Assembly: GCA_022564695.1 (NCBI GenBank)
Contig: JADFKX010000078.1
Coordinates: forward strand, 1 to 8,854
Direction: 5' to 3'
Source of the DNA: Chloroflexota bacterium
GTDB lineage: Bacteria; Chloroflexota; Dehalococcoidia; SM23-28-2; RBG-16-64-32
Length of the DNA stretch: 8,854 nt
Shown: in pieces, positions 4,957 to 8,854 of the stretch
Layout of the letters: the number at the start of each line of letters is the position of its first letter
Numbering within the stretch: the first letter of the stretch is position 1
Position numbers and translations under genes: made by a program
The notes under the pieces: generated by a model
Told to the model about the DNA's origin: nothing
The model's database searches: none
What the model saw: only the letters and a program-made list of their open reading frames with translations

Positions 4957-6531
4957 TTATTCCAGGTAGTCTTTCAGCTTCTTACTGCGGCTGGGGTGCC
5001 GCAGCTTCCGCAGCGCTTTCGCCTCTATCTGGCGGATGCGCTCCCGCGTCACGTTGAACTCACGTCCAACCTCTTCCAGCGTCCGGCTCCGTCCGTCCTC
5101 CAGACCGAACCGCAGCACCAGCACCTTCTGTTCTCGCGGAGTCAGCGAGCTCAGTACCTCTCTCACCTGTTCCTTCAGCAGCTGGTGAGAGGCCGCCTCC
5201 GCCGGCGCCATCGATCCCTGGTCCTCGATGAAGTCGCCAAGGTGCGAGTCCTCCTCCTCACCAATCGGCGTCTCCAGCGAAACCGGCTCCTGCGATACCT
5301 TGATAATCTCACGCACCTTGTCCGACTGGATCTCCATCCCCTTGCCGATCTCTTCGCTCGTCGGCTCACGCCCATACTCCTGCACCAGCCGCCGGCTGAT
5401 GCGTACCAGCTTGTTGATCGTCTCCACCATGTGGACCGGGATGCGGATAGTGCGCGCCTGGTCGGCGATGGCGCGCGTGATCGCCTGGCGGATCCACCAC
5501 GTCGCGTAGGTGCTGAACTTGTAACCCTTACGGTAGTCGAACTTCTCCACCGCCCGGATGAGGCCGATGTTCCCCTCCTGGATTAGGTCCAGGAGGGACA
5601 TCCCGCGGCCGATGTACTTCTTGGCGACGCTGACCACCAGGCGCAGGTTCGCCTCGGTCAACCGCTTCTCGGCGCGGAATCCCTCCTCCTTCAGCCGCTG
5701 AAAATGCGATCGGATCATCTCATCCTCAGAGGCAAGCTTGTCCGCCAGCCACTCCGGGGGCGGCAGCAGGTTCTTATGCCCGTTCGCCGCCTCCGCCGCC
5801 AGAGCCATCAGCCCCGGCGATAGGATGTGCGTGATGATCGATATCTGTACCAGATGCTGGCGCGCCACTACTTCGTCACCCTTGAGCCGCGCGGCCAGCT
5901 TCAGAAGCATCTCCTCATCCGCCACCGCGTCCACCAGGTTTCGGAACTGTTCTTCGATGATCAGCTCCGGCAGCGATAGCCTCTGCAGCTTGAGGTCTCT
6001 CGTCACGAAGCGCAGCGACTTAGATATCTCAGCCAGGTGGATAAGGAGGCCTGCCAGCACGTCCACACCGCGCGCCCTCCGGCCTGTCGTCTCGAAGAAC
6101 TCATTCTCAATTCGCTGGATTCGGTCGCCCTCCTCCATGTAGCGCGCCAGCACCTTCTCGTCCGCAGCGGTGAGGAGACGCACCTTGCCGATCTCACGGA
6201 GGTACATTCGGACCGGGTCGTCGATCCCTTCCTCCAGCTCTGCGCTGGCGGCCGCACGCTCAACCTCCTCCATCTTCTCGCCCGTAGGCTCGCCCCACTC
6301 CCTCAGCTCTATCGCTGTGCGGGATGCGATGCGAGGGGATGCGACCGTTTCATCCCCGCTTTCGTCTGTAGCCGAGGGCGATCTGCCACTGCTGCCTTTG
6401 CCCAACTCCTGTACGGTATCCTCGTCGCTATCGGTGTCGTCTACAGCATCCTCAAGGAGATCGTCTGCAAGACGATCCCTCTTGCGCTCGCGGTTGAGCA
6501 ACTCTCGCTTGTCTGCGAACTCTTTAGCCAT
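4957..6531 (-). CDS. rpoD: Primary RNA polymerase sigma factor RpoD/SigA
   Basis: This 524-residue group 1 sigma-70 factor recruits RNA polymerase to housekeeping promoters. Residues 1-100 are charged and poorly conserved with no recognisable region 1.1. Region 1.2 is at 103-136 (DDPVRMYLREIGKVRLLTAA). A long insertion of about 150 residues (137-285) follows. Region 2 begins near 290 (RLTEANLRLVVSVAKKYIGR) and includes FSTYATWWIRQAITRAI (339-355), which contacts the -10 element. Region 3 covers about 361-440. Region 4 spans about 455-523, with the helix-turn-helix TLEEVGREFNVTRERIRQIE (484-503) that binds the -35 box. The ATG overlaps the dnaG stop (ATGGCTAA, 8 nt shared) and has no RBS of its own, so translation probably depends on re-initiation after dnaG. 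It converges tail to tail with the DinB-like gene, with no clear terminator in the 17-nt gap. Confidence 0.98.
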   Translation of the reverse strand: MAKEFADKRELLNRERKRDRLADDLLEDAVDDTDSDEDTVQELGKGSSGRSPSATDESGDETVASPRIASRTAIELREWGEPTGEKMEEVERAAASAELEEGIDDPVRMYLREIGKVRLLTAADEKVLARYMEEGDRIQRIENEFFETTGRRARGVDVLAGLLIHLAEISKSLRFVTRDLKLQRLSLPELIIEEQFRNLVDAVADEEMLLKLAARLKGDEVVARQHLVQISIITHILSPGLMALAAEAANGHKNLLPPPEWLADKLASEDEMIRSHFQRLKEEGFRAEKRLTEANLRLVVSVAKKYIGRGMSLLDLIQEGNIGLIRAVEKFDYRKGYKFSTYATWWIRQAITRAIADQARTIRIPVHMVETINKLVRISRRLVQEYGREPTSEEIGKGMEIQSDKVREIIKVSQEPVSLETPIGEEEDSHLGDFIEDQGSMAPAEAASHQLLKEQVREVLSSLTPREQKVLVLRFGLEDGRSRTLEEVGREFNVTRERIRQIEAKALRKLRHPSRSKKLKDYLE

Positions 6532-8449
6532 TGACTATCGTTTCGGCGGCCTCGCCGCTCCCTTCCTTCTTTTCTCTTCCATCTAACTCTTTAGCATGCA
6601 ATTTCAGGCCGGTCTCCAACTCTCTGCGCTGCAAGCTGACCGCCTCCTTCACCGTCTCATCCTCTACTGCGACATCGGCCGCGGTGGCCTCCGCCAGAGT
6701 TGAGGCGCCCAGCTCTTCCTCCGTCTCCGCCAGCAGCGATTCGATCTCCCGTCGTTCGGCCTCGATCTGGCGACGCTCCAGACGGCTGCGGCAGTCCGCT
6801 AGCGCCTCCTCGGCCTGCTTGGCGGAGAACTCTGGTAGCCTCCAAATTATTAGACGCTCAAACTGCCCCTTCAGTTCCTCCGGCAGCGCCTCCTTAACCA
6901 TATCTGACCCTGGTGACTGTTTCCAGGCGCTGAGTACCTCACGGTTGACGCTCTCCCAGAGGAGCCCCTCCGGGACCTCCAGGCCTGCCTCTCGCAGATG
7001 AGGATGGCGCAGCAGCAGCGCCAGGAGGAACCCCTCCGGCCCTCTGCTAACCCGCGTATCTTGTAACGACGGGTTCCCTTCCAGAGGTTCGGGCGCTCGC
7101 CTTGTCTTGCGCTGGCGGCCTACTAGGCGCGATAGCTCCTCCTCCTTCACCAGCGATAGCCGCGACAGCCGTTGCAGGTAGTGGGCCCGCACAACGGCGT
7201 CTTTTATCGGCTCCAGCAGTGGTAGGAGCTCCTGCACCGCCTCCGACCTTCCCCGCGGCGCCGACAGGTCGTGCCTCGATCCCGCCGCCTGGAAGCGGTA
7301 GTCCAGCACCGGCAGCGCCGATGCGATCAGCTCTCGCCAGGCGTCAGAGTCGGAGCGGATCACGTCGTCAGGGTCGTGGCCATCAGGCAGCACCGCCACC
7401 TTCAGATCAACCGATGTCGCATCCTGGTAACGGACCAGCCCCTGCCAGGTTACGACAGGCACCGTCTCCCTGTCCTCGCTCTGCCTGAGCGCCTCCTCCA
7501 CCACCTCATGCCCCCGTAGCGCCGCCTCGCTGCCGGCGGTATCGGCGTCCAGCGCCAGCACAATGCTCCGCGTCTGGCGCTTCAGCAGGCGCACCTGCCG
7601 CTCCGTCAGCGATGTTCCCATCGTTGCCACCACGTTGTCGAACCCGCACTGATGAGCGGCGATAACGTCCATGTAGCCCTCTACGATTATGGCCTGGCCC
7701 TCCCGGCGGATACCGTCCTGCGATCGTTCCAGGGCATATAGCATGCCACCCTTGTCAAATAACGCCGTCTGCGCCGTGTTCAGGTACTTCGGTACACTCT
7801 CGTCCAGCGTCCGCGCTCCGAACCCGGTGAAGCGGCCGCGCACATCTCGGATCGGGAACATCAGCCGGCCTCGGAACCGGTCGTGCAGCCCCCTTTCACC
7901 TTCGACGAGGAGCCCGGCCGCCACCAGCTCAGCGTCTGAGTAGCCGCGCTCCCGCAGGTGCTCCCGTGTCGCCTCCCATGACGGCGGGCTGTAGCCGAGA
8001 AGGAACGTCTCCGCGGTGGGCCCGTCGATGCCTCGCTTCTGGACGTACCCCCATGCGCTCTTGCCTATGTCATCCTTGACCAGCAGCTCGTGATACCAGC
8101 GGGCGGCGGTCTCGTTGGCGGAGTGCACGCGCTCCCGCTGCCGCTCCTCCTCCGGCCGGCGCCGGCGGTCCGGCAGGTCTACGCCCGCACGGGTGGCGAG
8201 CAGCCGCAGCGCCTCGGGGAACTCGATCCCTTCTCTGCGCATGACGAATGAGAAGACGTCGCCGCCGGTGCCGCAGGCGCCGAAGCAGTGCCAGCTCTGC
8301 CGCTCAGCCGAGACGATGAAGGAGGGCGTTTTTTCGCTATGGAAAGGGCAGTTCGCCTTAAAGCTCCGCCCCACTCGCTTTAGCTGGACGTACTGGCCTA
8401 CGACATCGACTATGTCAAGTCGCGCCTTGATCTCTTCGACTTCATTCAT
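6524..8449 (-). CDS. dnaG: DNA primase DnaG
   Basis: This 641-residue primase synthesises RNA primers at the replication fork and should interact with the replicative helicase. The N-terminal CHC2 zinc finger has ligands C34, H37, C55 and C59. The spacing of the last pair is CxxxC (CFGAC), one residue longer than the common CFGC. The catalytic core includes RFRGRLMFPIRDVRGRFTGF (191-210), KYLNTAQTALFDKG (221-234), and the Toprim domain with E257 (VEGYMD) and D301/D303 (ALDADTAG). PDGHDPDDVI (355-364) follows an insertion of about 25-30 residues in the Toprim region. Residues about 470-580 are the helical helicase-binding part, and 580-641 form an acidic, charged tail. The ATG at 8449 directly precedes the standard start EEIKARLDIVDVVG. 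Only AGG lies nearby as a weak RBS. It is followed by rpoD with an 8-nt overlap. Confidence 0.98.
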   Translation of the reverse strand: MNEVEEIKARLDIVDVVGQYVQLKRVGRSFKANCPFHSEKTPSFIVSAERQSWHCFGACGTGGDVFSFVMRREGIEFPEALRLLATRAGVDLPDRRRRPEEERQRERVHSANETAARWYHELLVKDDIGKSAWGYVQKRGIDGPTAETFLLGYSPPSWEATREHLRERGYSDAELVAAGLLVEGERGLHDRFRGRLMFPIRDVRGRFTGFGARTLDESVPKYLNTAQTALFDKGGMLYALERSQDGIRREGQAIIVEGYMDVIAAHQCGFDNVVATMGTSLTERQVRLLKRQTRSIVLALDADTAGSEAALRGHEVVEEALRQSEDRETVPVVTWQGLVRYQDATSVDLKVAVLPDGHDPDDVIRSDSDAWRELIASALPVLDYRFQAAGSRHDLSAPRGRSEAVQELLPLLEPIKDAVVRAHYLQRLSRLSLVKEEELSRLVGRQRKTRRAPEPLEGNPSLQDTRVSRGPEGFLLALLLRHPHLREAGLEVPEGLLWESVNREVLSAWKQSPGSDMVKEALPEELKGQFERLIIWRLPEFSAKQAEEALADCRSRLERRQIEAERREIESLLAETEEELGASTLAEATAADVAVEDETVKEAVSLQRRELETGLKLHAKELDGREKKEGSGEAAETIVNG

Positions 8450-8542
8450 AACCCTGGCGTCTGTCCTAACTTCGGGTGAGATACCGACTGGTCAGTACGC
8501 TGGCACGGCGCAGAATCCGAGGCTCGCTGGATCGGGAGATAT

Positions 8543-8551
8543 ATTCTATCA
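8543..8551 (-). promoter_or_regulatory. Extended -10 promoter candidate for dnaG-rpoD
   Basis: The minus strand reads TGATAGAAT, an extended -10 element (TGnTAGAAT, hexamer 5 of 6) in an AT-rich part of the 197-nt dgt-dnaG gap (8450-8646). No convincing -35 hexamer lies 16-18 nt upstream. Initiation near 8536 would give a dnaG leader of about 87 nt. A second -10-like hexamer TACAAT (plus 8569-8574) is also present. This suggests dnaG and rpoD can be transcribed independently of dgt. Confidence 0.4.
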
Positions 8552-8645
8552 CACTCGTTGACGTCCATATTGTACAACAGCCAAAACCTGAAAAAGTTAC
8601 AAATCTATGTTAGCCAATGCTTTCCGAAATAGTTGCGTGTCGTGA

Positions 8646-8854
8646 CTATACTCGATGCCCCAGCCGCTCCGCCGTGGTCAGGGCGAATCTATCCGTCATC
8701 CCGGCGACGTAGTCCGTCACTCGCCGCCACGGCGGGTCCGATGCGATGACGAAATCGCTGTCGATCTCCTCCGGCCGCGAGAGGTAATGCCGGAACAGGA
8801 AGCGAACAACCTGTTTCGCCTGCTCCGCCTCCTCCCGCCGCCCCTCCCACAGGT
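8646..8854 (-). CDS. dgt: dGTP triphosphohydrolase, C-terminal end only
   Basis: The last 69 codons or so of an HD-domain dNTP triphosphohydrolase run in from the right edge, so the N-terminus and HD motif lie outside the window. The visible part includes QAKQVVRFLFRHYL, then VTDYVAGMTDRFALTTAERL near the end. The DYVAGMTDRFA segment is the strongly conserved C-terminal signature of bacterial dGTPase-type enzymes, which hydrolyse dGTP (and related dNTPs) to the nucleoside and triphosphate. The stop is TAG at 8648-8646. It is on the same strand as dnaG, 196 nt upstream of it, forming the dgt-dnaG-rpoD order. The exact substrate cannot be inferred from this fragment. Confidence 0.88.
   Translation of the reverse strand, partial: LWEGRREEAEQAKQVVRFLFRHYLSRPEEIDSDFVIASDPPWRRVTDYVAGMTDRFALTTAERLGHRV

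Noticed and set aside
6037..6534. 165-codon plus-strand open frame opposite rpoD
   Set aside because: It is antisense to the conserved rpoD N-terminal region, with no RBS and no family resemblance.
8487..8496. Palindrome ACTG-GT-CAGT in the dnaG leader as a regulatory hairpin
   Set aside because: The 2-nt loop is too tight for an RNA hairpin and the arms are only 4 bp. It could be chance, and there is no second copy nearby to suggest an operator.

Overview
This GC-rich window (I estimate about 60% G+C by eye) looks like a chromosomal piece of an environmental bacterium. My best guess is an uncultured Chloroflexota, Dehalococcoidia/SAR202-like. Three things point there: the gene order dgt-dnaG-rpoD; a DnaG with a CFGAC-type zinc finger and an enlarged Toprim region, beside a RpoD with a long insertion between regions 1.2 and 2.1; and a secreted protein with lamin-tail-like, thrombospondin type 3 and dockerin-like segments. 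The assignment is inference from gene content and remembered family patterns, not from a search.

Layout, left to right. (1) 1-1015, minus strand: N-terminal part of a secreted, calcium-binding repeat protein that runs off the left edge. (2) 1016-1184: intergenic, with a nested inverted repeat. (3) 1185-2628, minus strand: a thioredoxin-fold protein preceded by MazG, probably transcribed mazG first. (4) 2629-2793: a divergent promoter region in which the -35 boxes of the two strands overlap. (5) 2794-3564, plus strand: a TIGR01906/DUF1461 membrane protein with a problematic start. (6) 3565-3683: a convergent intergenic region with inverted repeats. (7) 3684-3920, minus strand: a small FmdB-type zinc-ribbon protein whose promoter sits almost on its ATG. 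(8) 4067-4939, plus strand: a GNAT acetyltransferase and a DinB/DfsB-like four-helix protein, 3 nt apart. (9) 4957-8854, minus strand: the housekeeping block dgt (C-terminus only), dnaG and rpoD, with dnaG and rpoD overlapping by 8 nt.

The right half is a variant of the macromolecular-synthesis operon. The dGTPase affects dNTP pools, the primase starts replication, and the primary sigma factor directs housekeeping transcription. MazG also belongs to nucleotide metabolism because it hydrolyses NTPs. The other genes are accessory or small housekeeping genes with no demonstrated link to these.

I found no CRISPR array, transposase, phage gene, rRNA or tRNA, and no defence system. No gap between genes exceeds 300 bases. 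The sequence does not support calling this window a new multi-gene system. The points worth checking are intergenic structures, start-codon and promoter arrangements, and departures from family motifs in otherwise recognisable proteins.
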